This document shows positions 1 to 7,227 of a DNA stretch of 44,833 nucleotides, piece after piece. A program made the translations under genes and the position numbers. The stretch is from DATBFX01 sp036558305 (GTDB taxonomy: Bacteria > Chloroflexota > Chloroflexia > Thermomicrobiales > UBA6265): contig DATBFX010000030.1 in assembly GCA_036558305.1 (NCBI GenBank), positions 1 to 44,833 on the forward strand, written 5' to 3'. Position 1 is the first letter of the stretch. Each line of letters starts with the position of its first letter. The notes under the pieces are model-generated. The model did not search any database and was not told the origin of the DNA. It saw nothing but the letters and a program-made list of their open reading frames with translations.

Positions 1-1
1 C

Positions 2-97
2 GCGTCGCTTCGACTCGCCGAGGTCCGCACCTGGCGGGACTCCGACAACGTGCTCGCCCGCTACGACGTCCGCCACGCGGGCACGGACGGCCAGTAG
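2..97 (+). CDS. 3' end of an unidentified protein
   Basis: An open frame runs from the window edge to a TAG and gives 31 residues ending in ...YDVRHAGTDGQ. Amino-acid usage looks like real coding sequence: a mixed hydrophobic/charged strand followed by a short polar tail. The fragment LAEVRTWRDSDNVLARY faintly resembles the last strand of the 6-pyruvoyl-tetrahydropterin synthase/QueD family, where a Val-x-Val-Trp-Glu strand ends the fold, but 31 residues are too few to decide. The rest of the gene lies upstream of the window. Confidence 0.45.
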   Translation, partial: ASLRLAEVRTWRDSDNVLARYDVRHAGTDGQ

Positions 98-197
98 GAG
101 GAAGGCACGGACAACACGCATCCGCCGAGACGCGAAAAGCGGATCGTCGCCACCGAGCGGGAGCCTCCCGAAAACGGCGGTATGTGACGATCCGTAG

Positions 198-425
198 CAA
201 TGGAGACGCTGCCCCAGCCTGCGCGCACCGCGCCTCGCCAGAACATCCTGGCTCTTCCACGATCGCGTGGCCGCACACGCGGTCCGCACGTGGTTGGACT
301 TCATGGCTGCTCATCCGCAGCCGAAGGACGTGCGCAACGTCCGCATGATCCACGGCAGCGACGGCTATACCTTCGCGTTCGATCGCGGTGCCCCGCCAAT
401 AGACCGGATCGCGCCCTCCCCCTGA
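198..425 (+). pseudogene. Possible gene remnant (frame open without a good start)
   Basis: The frame from 198 to the TGA at 423-425 reads like genuine protein in its second half (FHDRVAAHAVRTWLDFM, then VRMIHGSDGYTFAFDRG), but a stop lies just upstream at 195-197 and the first ATG (303) leaves only 40 residues, with no Shine-Dalgarno site. The likeliest reading is a decayed or frameshifted remnant; a very small gene starting at TTG 294 or ATG 303 is the alternative. I recognise no family. The remaining bases between 98 and 435 hold nothing else I can support. Confidence 0.25.
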
Positions 426-435
426 CGTCCTGCGG

Positions 436-597
436 TCAGGCCGCGCGCCCCCGCGTGACCAGGTTGTAGATGAGGATGACCAACGCCACGATGAGCAGAA
501 GATGGATGGCGCTGCCGGCGATGTCGGCCAGCAACCCGATCAGCCACACGACCAAGACGACCACGAGGATCAGCCACAGCAGACCCGCCAGGCTCAC
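436..597 (-). CDS. Small hydrophobic membrane protein, DUF5670/lmo0937-like
   Basis: A 53-residue protein starts at GTG 597 behind a strong purine-rich site (GGAGGGGAGGGAGG). It is almost entirely two hydrophobic helices: LLWLILVVVLVVWLIGLLA, then a short DIAGSAIH turn, then LLLIVALVILIYNL, closing with the basic tail VTRGRAA. The length, the two-helix hairpin and the LLxxIAxILxxxWLxG-like first helix match the lmo0937/DUF5670 family of tiny stress-associated inner-membrane proteins, which commonly lie next to other general-stress genes. The DUF2171 gene on the same strand just upstream fits that setting. No enzymatic role is indicated. Confidence 0.7.
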   Translation of the reverse strand: MSLAGLLWLILVVVLVVWLIGLLADIAGSAIHLLLIVALVILIYNLVTRGRAA

Positions 598-652
598 CGC
601 CTCCCTCCCCTCCTTCCACGCTCCGACCCGCCGCTACCGGCCAGGCGACCGA

Positions 653-940
653 CTACACGACGGGCGTTCCGGGCGGGTTGCCCGCGTCGGTGGAGATCGC
701 CGGCGGGGTCTCCCAACCGGCGTGACCGGCCGCGTCCTTGGTGACGTTGAGGTAGACCTTGCCGTCGCTGCAGGCATTGACGGCACTGGTGGGGATGAAG
801 TACCGGCCCTTGCTCAAGAGCCCGTGCTCGACCGTGAGGACGTTGGCGTCGAAGGCCACGAGCTTGCCGATTTTGTGGTCGTCGCTGCCGATGACCTCGT
901 CGCCCGGTCGACAGGTGAGTTGCCCGGCTGTGGGTTCCAT
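653..940 (-). CDS. DUF2171 / PRC-barrel-like protein
   Basis: A 95-residue soluble protein; the ATG at 940 follows AAGGAGGGAGGCG, so it is preferred over a longer frame starting at 1042. Residues 8-65 (CRPGDEVIGSDDHKIGKLVAFDANVL, LLSKGRYFIPTSAV, SDGKVYLNVTKDA) form the beta-barrel pattern of DUF2171: 'G-x-x-V-x-x-x-D-G-x-x-I-G-x-V', a 'lVexGlLxkgxxfIP' strand, then a 'V-x-L-x-V-x-K-D' strand. Residues 66-95 are a Pro/Gly-rich tail. Family members are small, PRC-barrel-related and of unknown biochemical role, often found with stress genes. The two-helix membrane gene at 436-597 lies downstream on the same strand. Confidence 0.75.
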   Translation of the reverse strand: MEPTAGQLTCRPGDEVIGSDDHKIGKLVAFDANVLTVEHGLLSKGRYFIPTSAVNACSDGKVYLNVTKDAAGHAGWETPPAISTDAGNPPGTPVV

Positions 941-1152
941 CGCCTCCCTCCTTGGTGCTGGCCGAACCATCGCGCTCCAACGAACCTGGCCGCCGCGGTG
1001 CCGGCATAACTCGTGCCAATGGTCGGCCTGGCGAGCCACCACGAAAGCGCGATCGTGCGCGTCAGGCCACGGAGCCTCCCGCGCAACGGCGGCAGTAGCT
1101 CAACACGCCAACCGGTGGCCTGGCCCCACCGTTTACCGAGGTCGTCCCGACG

Positions 1153-1494
1153 TCAAGTGGTCGACGCTTCGGCGCCGGTACCCTGGCTTCCCCCAGCGAT
1201 CCGCAACAATTCGACCGCCGGCGGTTCGAGCAAAAGCGCGCTCAACTCATGCAGCCACGCCCGTACGGCGGCTTCGCCGCCGAGACCGTGCTCGCGAAAC
1301 GTTTCGACCGCATCCAGACTGTCGACCACGATCTCGTATTGCAGCGCCGCCCCGCCCGGTGGCCGGGTGAGCGGGACCAACAGGCGCGCCGCCATCCCCT
1401 GCTCGCGGGCCGCTTCGACCTCGCGCCCGAGCAGATCGAGCGCCTGCTCCCGATCGATCGGCTTGATGCTGTAGGAAAATCGTGCCACGTACAT
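1153..1494 (-). CDS. Hypothetical protein, possible dimeric alpha/beta-barrel fold
   Basis: A 113-residue protein begins at ATG 1494 with a good site (GAGGAGG, six bases before the start). The N-terminus MYVARFSYSIKPIDREQALDLLGREVEAAREQ and the later strand LQYEIVVDSLDAVETFREHG give an alternating beta-alpha-beta pattern like small ferredoxin-like or dimeric alpha/beta-barrel proteins that report 'RxxAxxLlxxEv' helices. A C-terminal helix (RAWLHELSALLLEPPAVELLRI) follows. No catalytic motif is visible and no close family is recognised. It stands alone on the minus strand with 500 bp of non-coding sequence upstream. Confidence 0.55.
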   Translation of the reverse strand: MYVARFSYSIKPIDREQALDLLGREVEAAREQGMAARLLVPLTRPPGGAALQYEIVVDSLDAVETFREHGLGGEAAVRAWLHELSALLLEPPAVELLRIAGGSQGTGAEASTT

Positions 1495-2002
1495 CGGTAA
1501 CCTCCTCGTGTGAGCGACTCCTGGCGACGGTTGTCGGATGCAGGCTCGATGCCACCGCTCCCCGCCGTGCGCGCCGCCGCCGTTCGGCCCGACCGCGGCG
1601 GTCGCCGACCAGGAGGAACCCGAGTTCGCCGACGTCTGCGGCTTGGACGCCGTACGGACGCTCTGTGTCGCAGATGATCCGCCACACCTCGACAACCCGC
1701 CGTAGCGAAAAACACCCCATGCGCTCGTCACGACCATCACCCTGCGATAGCAGGTTACGAACGCCGGGACATCAATCGGCCACGAGCGCGGCCAACCCGT
1801 CGCCGGTCCACGTCAGCGCCACGATCGACGCAACCCGTCAATCCGGTCCTGACCGACGCCTGGGCGGAGTACGATCTGCTCGATGCCCCGACCGAGTGTC
1901 GCAAGAGGTGTGAGTCCGGATCCGCTGGACATGGGCCAAGAAGCTGGCTATGGTTCACGGCGTGATCGACCTTCGCTACGGGTTCGCCCGAGGTCAAAAC
2001 CG
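1495..2002. other. Gap of about 500 bp; possible beta-propeller remnant
   Basis: No intact gene is supportable here. On the minus strand, roughly 1775-1840 reads ASIVALTWTGDGLAALVAD then stop, which looks like the last blade of a WD40/PD40 propeller, but stops close the frame on the N-terminal side, so it is at best a remnant. The two ends of the gap must hold the promoters for the divergent genes at 1494 (-) and 2003 (+); no consensus pair stood out. Confidence 0.3.
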
Positions 2003-2443
2003 ATGAGCGCTTCAACCGCCGCCAATCCGTCACCGGACCCACGGACGTCGACCGTTCGGCTTGATTCCAATCAGGGAAGCACGCCCCGGCTCGGTGCGGC
2101 GCTCAATCGCATCGCCCAATTCGCCGATTTGAAGACGGATTGGGATTCTTACGGTGGCGATCCCCCCTCGCCGGTAGCGCGTGCCGAGGCCGGACGTTGG
2201 GTGGAGATCGTCGCGGATCTCTTTGGCGCACGAGCCGGCGATACGGCCATCCCGTACTCGGTCGCGCCGCTGGCCGGCGGCGGTATCCAACTCGAATGGC
2301 GAGGGCGGAACGGGGTGGTTGAGCTGGAAGTCGGCCCCGAGGGCGAGTTAGGATACCTGTTCCTGCTGGACGATCAGACCGAAGAGGGCGACGATGCAAC
2401 CTGGTCGGACGTGCTGCGCCGGCTCTTGCGGGCGCTCGTCTAA
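2003..2443 (+). CDS. Uncharacterised protein, first gene of a two-gene cassette
   Basis: A 146-residue protein read from ATG 2003; an in-frame upstream extension to 1883 is rejected because it is Arg/Pro-rich and looks non-coding. The conserved-looking core is 'ALNRIAQFADLKTDWDSYG' followed by 'PPSPVARAEAGRWVEIVADLF', then a beta-rich half (IPYSVAPLAGGGIQLEW, VVELEVGPEGELGYLFLL). The WDSYG box, a helix, and a GGGIQLEW strand are a layout I associate with small orphan bacterial proteins that occur beside the kind of gene found at 2459. Function is unknown. The downstream gene starts 15 bp later, so the two are probably co-transcribed. Confidence 0.6.
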   Translation: MSASTAANPSPDPRTSTVRLDSNQGSTPRLGAALNRIAQFADLKTDWDSYGGDPPSPVARAEAGRWVEIVADLFGARAGDTAIPYSVAPLAGGGIQLEWRGRNGVVELEVGPEGELGYLFLLDDQTEEGDDATWSDVLRRLLRALV

Positions 2444-2458
2444 CGCCGGGTTTCGCCG

Positions 2459-2815
2459 GTGGACGACCCCACGGACGACGACGAACTTTACCGCCGCCTC
2501 GCTCCTCACCACGTTCGCGACGATGGCACCGTCAATTCCAGCGCCTTCAAACGCGAAAAGGGGTACGACCCGCTCATCTCGGTCGATCTCGCTCGATTCA
2601 CTGCCTCGCCGCAGGACGCGCTCAGAACGCGGCCAACCTTCGGCTTGGGGATTCTGCGGGTCGGGGACGTACGCGCAATGGGGCTGTCCGTCCAACGCGA
2701 TCCGTTGCCGGACAACCCGGCCCACTGCCTGATCGAAGGACTCGCTACGCGGGATCAAGCGCGACAACTGGCGGCATTAACCCGCGTCCTCGTTCCGCCT
2801 ACCCCGACTGCTTGA
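2459..2815 (+). CDS. Uncharacterised protein, second gene of a two-gene cassette
   Basis: A 118-residue protein starting at GTG 2459, 15 bp after the previous stop. Signature segments are LYRRLAPHHVRDDGTVNSSAF near the N-terminus, a central ISVDLARFTASPQDAL, then LGILRVGDVRAMGLSVQRDP and DNPAHCLIEG. The pattern 'xRxxPxHVxxDGxxxSxAF ... lSVDlaxxxsP ... DNPAHxxI' recurs in short proteins encoded beside WDSYG-type partners; the conserved Ser, Asp and His residues could be catalytic but this is not established. The strict pairing suggests a toxin-antitoxin-like or mutually dependent module. No enzymatic assignment is offered. Confidence 0.6.
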   Translation: MDDPTDDDELYRRLAPHHVRDDGTVNSSAFKREKGYDPLISVDLARFTASPQDALRTRPTFGLGILRVGDVRAMGLSVQRDPLPDNPAHCLIEGLATRDQARQLAALTRVLVPPTPTA

Positions 2816-2979
2816 CTTCGGCTCGGAGACGCGGTGCATGCGGGCGGCCGTGGCAGGACCTCCGTCCTGAACCGATCGGGTACCGGCGACGGGCGACATT
2901 GCCGATACATCCGCGCTAGAATGGCTCCGTGAGAACCAATCGGGTCGACGCAGCCGCATCCGCCGTGGAGGAACCTGCC

Positions 2980-3501
2980 ATGACAACCCCGATCGCCGGC
3001 CAGGAACAGGACGCCGATGCGTTACTCAGCCGTCGCGCCGTCGTGCGGGGCGGCCTCGCCGGCGGCCTCGCCCTCGCCGCCCTCGTGGTGGAACAGGCAC
3101 TCCACGGCGTCGACGCCAAATCGAAACCCAAACACAAACCCAAAACCAAACCGAAGAAGCGGTCGGTGACGACGACGGATACCTCCTCGGGTTCGAATGG
3201 CTCCGACCAGGGCGGCGACTCCTCCGGGACGGACACCACGGGCGGCAACAACTCCGGCACCAACGCCAGCGGCGACAACGGCACCGGCAGCACCGGTCCC
3301 AACGGCACCGACAGCACCGGCAACAGCCACACCGGCACGAGCGTCGGCAACAACACGACCGGTACCTCCCAGAACGGCACGCCGAGCCAGGGTACGGACT
3401 CGACGGGCACCTCGGTCCATTGCACGACCAAGGGCGAAATCGTCACCGTCGTCGGCAACAACCCGCCCACCGTCGTCCCTGCCCAGCACAGTTGCACGTG
3501 A
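2980..3501 (+). CDS. Tat-exported low-complexity (Thr/Gly/Ser/Asn) protein
   Basis: The ATG at 2980 follows GTGGAGGAACCTGCC and is preferred over ATG 2929. Of 173 residues, about 16-47 form a twin-arginine signal: SRRAVVRGGLAGGLALAAL with the Arg pair at residues 18-19. A lysine-rich stretch (SKPKHKPKTKPKKR) comes next, then about 80 residues of Thr/Gly/Ser/Asn repeats such as GTGSTGPNGTDSTGN, and a short ordered end (HCTTKGEIVTVVGNNPPTVVPAQHSCT) with two cysteines that could form a disulfide. This is a surface or secreted protein with a basic anchor region, a flexible stalk and a mini-domain. No family recognised. A strong terminator follows. Confidence 0.65.
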   Translation: MTTPIAGQEQDADALLSRRAVVRGGLAGGLALAALVVEQALHGVDAKSKPKHKPKTKPKKRSVTTTDTSSGSNGSDQGGDSSGTDTTGGNNSGTNASGDNGTGSTGPNGTDSTGNSHTGTSVGNNTTGTSQNGTPSQGTDSTGTSVHCTTKGEIVTVVGNNPPTVVPAQHSCT

Positions 3502-3537
3502 GGTAACCGTCACCCGCAACGGGATAAGAATGGACAT

Positions 3538-3574
3538 GCCGGCGACGCACTCCGCGTCGCCGGCTTTTCGTTTT
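3538..3574 (+). terminator. Intrinsic terminator of the exported low-complexity gene
   Basis: A perfect 11-bp inverted repeat, GCCGGCGACGC / GCGTCGCCGGC, encloses the five-base loop ACTCC and is followed at once by TTTTCGTTTT. It begins 36 bp after the stop at 3501. This is the clearest Rho-independent terminator in the window. Confidence 0.9.
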
Positions 3575-3714
3575 GCCTCGTCTTTGCCACCTGGCGCAAC
3601 CAGGAGTTTGCTCCGAGCCACCGGCCGCGCCGGCGGTATCCGGGATGGATCGGCGCGATGGGTGGGCCGCGGAATTTTCAGAGTCTGGCAGGCGCTTGGC
3701 GCGGCCAAACCGGT

Positions 3715-3811
3715 GTAGGGGAGCGCCCCGGGCGCTCCCGTGTCCGCGGGAAGACGCGACCGTGATGGAACGTGGCGGCCACCGGCGGGAGCGCACGGGG
3801 CGCTCCCCTAC
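3715..3811. repeat. Long inverted repeat with GTAGGGGAGCGCCCC arms
   Basis: The 15-mer GTAGGGGAGCGCCCC at 3715-3729 is exactly inverted at 3797-3811; a second shorter pair (GGGCGCTCCCGTG at about 3728-3740 against CGGGAGCGCAC near 3786-3796) nests inside. The right arm covers the stop codon of the peroxidase gene (3808-3810). Related GTAGGGGCG-type palindromes occur at 4918, 22191 and 28083. With the terminator, this fills the 300-bp gap between 3502 and 3807. Confidence 0.75.
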
Positions 3812-4545
3812 CCCATCACATCCGGCGGCTCGCCCCCGAGCCAGGTCAAGCGGCGATACGCGTCCGCGAAGTCGCGGAGGAAAGCCGCCTCGTCCCGCGC
3901 GTACAACTCCACGTACGGCCGCGACTCCGGGTCGTCGAGCAGCGCCCGGTCGGACGGCAGGAGTCCGGTTGCGGGGTCGTCGTCCTGCCCCAGCAGTTGC
4001 ACGAAGTAGTCGTTGGAGAAGTCGAGGTAGTCGCGCGTGAAGGGCCGGCCGTTCGCCTTGCCTAACGTATGCCCGCCCGAGAGGGCGACCAGTTCCCGCG
4101 GCCCCAGACCCATCCCGACGAAATGCGCCTTGAGCCGCGCCGCCCCCTCGTCGCTGGTCGGCAGGCGGTGCTCCGGTGCCGGATCGGCGGCGTCGATCCG
4201 GCCGATCCCGACCTCGATCACCGGTCCGCCGCACTTCGCCACCGCCGCCGCCCCGCCGATGGCGACGAGATCGGCCCAGGAAACGTCCGGGAACCGCTCC
4301 TTCACCCCGGTCAGCACCCCGATACAGCCCGAACCCCACCCGGCGTTTTCGGACCGCGCCAGTTCCGCCGCCAGGTGAATCGCCCCGTCCGCCCCGCCTT
4401 TGTGCGTCTGCACGTCGTACGTCCCGGCATCGTGGAACGCCAGCCGCAAGAATGCCGGTGCCTGCTCGATCGGCATGCACCCCATCAAATCGTCGCGCAG
4501 GGCCGCCTCGGTCGTCGCGGCGGACCGATCAGACAACGCAGTCAT
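3808..4545 (-). CDS. Class I heme peroxidase, ascorbate-peroxidase-like
   Basis: A 245-residue cytoplasmic peroxidase; ATG 4545 follows GAGGAGTCGATCA and is chosen over an ATG 15 bases upstream. The distal pocket is LRLAFHDAGTYD (Arg34, His38) and the proximal heme ligand is in VALSGGHTLG (His159). The APX-type ends are present: RPFTRDYLDFSNDYF, then LLPSDRALLDDPESRPYVELYARDEAAFLRDFADAYRRL. It should reduce H2O2 with a small reductant at a b-type heme. An oddity: the distal aromatic residue is Phe37, where ascorbate peroxidase, CcP and KatG normally have Trp. There is no signal peptide. The stop codon lies inside an inverted-repeat arm. Confidence 0.88.
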   Translation of the reverse strand: MTALSDRSAATTEAALRDDLMGCMPIEQAPAFLRLAFHDAGTYDVQTHKGGADGAIHLAAELARSENAGWGSGCIGVLTGVKERFPDVSWADLVAIGGAAAVAKCGGPVIEVGIGRIDAADPAPEHRLPTSDEGAARLKAHFVGMGLGPRELVALSGGHTLGKANGRPFTRDYLDFSNDYFVQLLGQDDDPATGLLPSDRALLDDPESRPYVELYARDEAAFLRDFADAYRRLTWLGGEPPDVMG

Positions 4546-4675
4546 TGATCGACTCCTCACCGATTCGCGAACCAGAATCCGTGTCTACCTTGTCAAACGC
4601 ATCAGCCGACCCGGCGTGTGATCCCCATCGTGGACGATGCGCCGCGGTGAGCTTCTTACATTTGTGCGAATCGCC

Positions 4676-4704
4676 TTGACAGCAAATCGACAAACTTCTA
4701 GTGT
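4676..4704 (+). promoter_or_regulatory. Candidate sigma-70 promoter upstream of the GH36 gene
   Basis: TTGACA at 4676-4681, a 17-bp spacer, then TAGTGT at 4699-4704, inside an unusually AT-rich patch of this GC-rich gap. It points toward the alpha-galactosidase gene, whose ATG is about 260 bp downstream, so the leader would be long and would contain the palindrome at 4918. The gap 4546-4964 contains no gene I can support. Confidence 0.45.
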
Positions 4705-4917
4705 GCACGATACGCATTGTCCAACTAAGTTCACAATGATGAACACCGCCACGCGATTCGGAAACCTTTCGCCGGTTCCTCGCGAGAGAAAGGGGGTCCG
4801 GTCCCGCTCCCTCGATTCGTCTTGCCGTTTCGTCTCGTCGCAGCCCGCCGATGATCGAACGCGATCCGATCGTCCGGCCGGTCGTGGTGACATGGTGATG
4901 ACCGCGGCGCAAAACGT

Positions 4918-4940
4918 CGTAGGGGCGGACCGCCCCTACG
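4918..4940. repeat. Perfect 23-bp palindrome, GTAGGGGCG type
   Basis: CGTAGGGGCGG, a single A, then CCGCCCCTACG: 11-bp perfect arms with a one-base centre, 24 bp before the ATG of the GH36 gene. It is the most compact member of the family also seen at 3715, 22191 and 28083. In the transcript it would fold into a strong hairpin near the ribosome-binding region. Confidence 0.75.
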
Positions 4941-4964
4941 AATTTCGGGGAGTTCAGGGCACCG

Positions 4965-6806
4965 ATGCACGTTGACCACGACCCCGCCGGCCAAGCCTGG
5001 GACCTCACCTGGGCCGATCTTCGTTATCGCCTTCGCCTTCAGGCCGATATCCTCACCTGCGACTATTTCGGACCGGCCGACCGCTTTGCCCCGCCGACCG
5101 CATGGCCCGTTCCCGATCCCATCCAGATCACCCGCACCGAGGGCCGCGTCGGTCTCGCCCCCGCCGATCGCGCCGTTTGCTGGTCCCTCCTCGGCTGGAC
5201 CCAACCGGACGAGAATCTCTTCGTCCTCACCCTTGCCGGCACCGATGCTCCGATCAACACCGAATTGCGTTTCCGCATTGATGCCACCGGCCTCCTCCTC
5301 CGCGAAACCACCCTTCACCCCACCGGCACCGGCGAAGACGTCGTCCTCTCATCCGCCCAAAGCCTCGCCCTTCTCCTCCCGGTCGACGTCGAAGAGGTCA
5401 TCCATTTGGCCGGCCGCCTCGTCGCCGAGACGCAGGTCCAACGCCAACCCCTGACCGAAACCCCGATCTGCCTGGAGAGCCGCGCCGGCAAGACCGGCTA
5501 CCGCTTCTCCCCCTATCTCGCCCTCACCTCGCCGACCCACACCTACCTCTGCGAGCTCTTCTGGTCCGGCAACTGGCAGATGCACGTCGAACGCCTCTTC
5601 GACGGGCGCGTGGCCCTCTCCACGGGGCTCAATCCCTGGGGCTTCCGACACACCCTCCACCCCGGCGACCGGTTCGCCCTCCCCACCACCGTCACCGGCT
5701 GCGTCCCCGGCGACCTCAACGCCGCCACCCACCGCCTCCACGACCTCCGCCGCCGTCGCCGCCCGAATCCGGACCGTCCGGTCCCCGTCCACTTCAACAC
5801 CTGGTACCCCGCCACCGAATTCATCCCCGTCGCCCACGCCAAAGACTTCGTACCCCCGGCGGCGGCGCTCGGCTGCGAAACCCTCGTCCTCGACGCCGGT
5901 TGGTTCCGCAAAGAGCAAGAAGTCGAGGGCGACGGCTGGTGGCGCAAGGTCGGCGACTGGGTCGTCGACGAACGCCTCTACCCCAATGGTCTTGAGGAAC
6001 TGAGCGATGCCTGCCGCGCCCGCGGCCTCGGGTTCGGGATCTGGTTCGAACCCGAGGCGATCGGCGTCGACACCCGCGTCCATCGCGAGCACCCCGAATG
6101 GCTTCATGCCATCGGCGGCCGGATCACGCCTCCGGACGAGCGCGCCATCCTCCACCTCGGCGTCCCCGCCGCCCGCGCCTTCGTCCGCGACCGCATCCTC
6201 GCCATCCTGAAGCGAACCAACGCCGTCTGGATGAAGTGGGACTTCAACACCGATCTCGACCAGGGCGGTTGGCACCCTGATCTCCCCGCCGACCTCACCG
6301 CCCAGGACCCCCTCATCGCCCACTACCAGGGTCTCTACCGACTCCAGGACGAGATTCGGACCGCCTTCCCCGACCTCACCCTCGAGATGTGCGCCGGCGG
6401 CGGCAGCCGGATGGACGGCGCGATCCTCTCCCATGCCCACGTCAACTGGATGAGCGACCAGACGCAAGCCCTTGCCAACCTCGCCATCCACTTCGGCAGC
6501 CACCTCGCCCATCCCGCCGTCGAGTGCAACAACTGGCTCGTCGAATGGCCTCCCCACGACGCGCTTCACCGCCGCCAGTGGACCGACGAGCGCGGCGATT
6601 TGACCTTCCGCACGCGCGTCGCCATGCTCGGCACCTTCGGCATCAGCGCCCCCCTCGACCGCTGGTCGGACGACGACGTCGCCCTCGTCCGCCGGCACGT
6701 CGATTGGTACAAGCGCCACGTCCAACCCCTGATCCAAACCGGCGACGAATACCTCCTTACCCCGGCGCCTCCCCTCGACGGCAACGGCGACTGGGCCGCC
6801 ATCTGA
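4965..6806 (+). CDS. Alpha-galactosidase, GH36, cut short by an in-frame TGA
   Basis: The frame begins at ATG 4965 and encodes 613 residues before TGA 6804-6806. It has an N-terminal beta-sandwich (about 1-255), then a TIM barrel. Catalytic residues fit GH36: nucleophile Asp426 in WMKWDFNTD and acid/base Asp498 in NWMSDQTQ, with the family box MCAGGGSRMDGA before it. The enzyme would release terminal alpha-galactose from oligosaccharides; there is no signal peptide, so action is probably intracellular after uptake. The same frame continues without a break after the TGA for 75 more codons that look like the normal GH36 C-terminal beta domain. The truncated product keeps the barrel but loses that domain. 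This may be a recent nonsense mutation, a sequence error, or readthrough. Confidence 0.85.
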   Translation: MHVDHDPAGQAWDLTWADLRYRLRLQADILTCDYFGPADRFAPPTAWPVPDPIQITRTEGRVGLAPADRAVCWSLLGWTQPDENLFVLTLAGTDAPINTELRFRIDATGLLLRETTLHPTGTGEDVVLSSAQSLALLLPVDVEEVIHLAGRLVAETQVQRQPLTETPICLESRAGKTGYRFSPYLALTSPTHTYLCELFWSGNWQMHVERLFDGRVALSTGLNPWGFRHTLHPGDRFALPTTVTGCVPGDLNAATHRLHDLRRRRRPNPDRPVPVHFNTWYPATEFIPVAHAKDFVPPAAALGCETLVLDAGWFRKEQEVEGDGWWRKVGDWVVDERLYPNGLEELSDACRARGLGFGIWFEPEAIGVDTRVHREHPEWLHAIGGRITPPDERAILHLGVPAARAFVRDRILAILKRTNAVWMKWDFNTDLDQGGWHPDLPADLTAQDPLIAHYQGLYRLQDEIRTAFPDLTLEMCAGGGSRMDGAILSHAHVNWMSDQTQALANLAIHFGSHLAHPAVECNNWLVEWPPHDALHRRQWTDERGDLTFRTRVAMLGTFGISAPLDRWSDDDVALVRRHVDWYKRHVQPLIQTGDEYLLTPAPPLDGNGDWAAI

Positions 6807-7034
6807 TACGCCGCCAAAACCGCCGACCGCGGCGTCCTCTTCGCCTTCCGCCTCGGTCACGGCGAAGCGGAGCACGCCATTTCGCTCCCCGGACTCGACC
6901 CGGATGCAACCTACCTCGTGACACCATTTGACGAGACCGCCGAGCCGCGATCAGGCAAAGAGTTGTCCGAGGGGATCACCGTCAGGCTCGGCGCGCCCTA
7001 CCGCTCGGTTCTCCTCGCCGTCGAGAAGATGTGA
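6807..7034 (+). pseudogene. In-frame C-terminal beta domain of the GH36 enzyme, beyond the TGA
   Basis: Directly after TGA 6804-6806, the same frame reads YAAKTADRGVLFAFRLG, then a strand-rich segment ending APYRSVLLAVEKM and TGA 7032-7034. Segments such as 'GVLFAFRLxxG' and 'LPGLDPDATYLV' are typical of the last beta-sandwich of GH36 enzymes, giving 689 residues in all, close to normal family length. The lack of any further stop or frameshift suggests the interruption is recent or not real. Confidence 0.7.
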
Positions 7035-7227
7035 CGCGAGCGCGGGAGGAGGGGAAGAAGCCGCCTCTCACCGGTCGCGGCAGCGCCTCGAGGTCCTGTC
7101 TTTACGGAAGGAGATGCCATCCTTACGGAGAGACCGCCAAATTTCGTGCGCGCGTGGTGTACCATGCACGCGGACGGGAGACATCGACCCCGCCCGATGC
7201 GAGCGATCACGCGGCGCCACCAGAACC

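Noticed and set aside
200..469. 89-codon frame starting at ATG 200
   Set aside because: Arg/Pro/Ser-rich translation without pattern; the frame at 198-425 reads more like protein and the minus strand carries a clear small gene.
5349..6875. Long open frame on the minus strand opposite the GH36 gene
   Set aside because: It is the usual antisense shadow of a GC-rich gene (Gly/Ala/Val/Glu-rich), and the + strand has all GH36 motifs.
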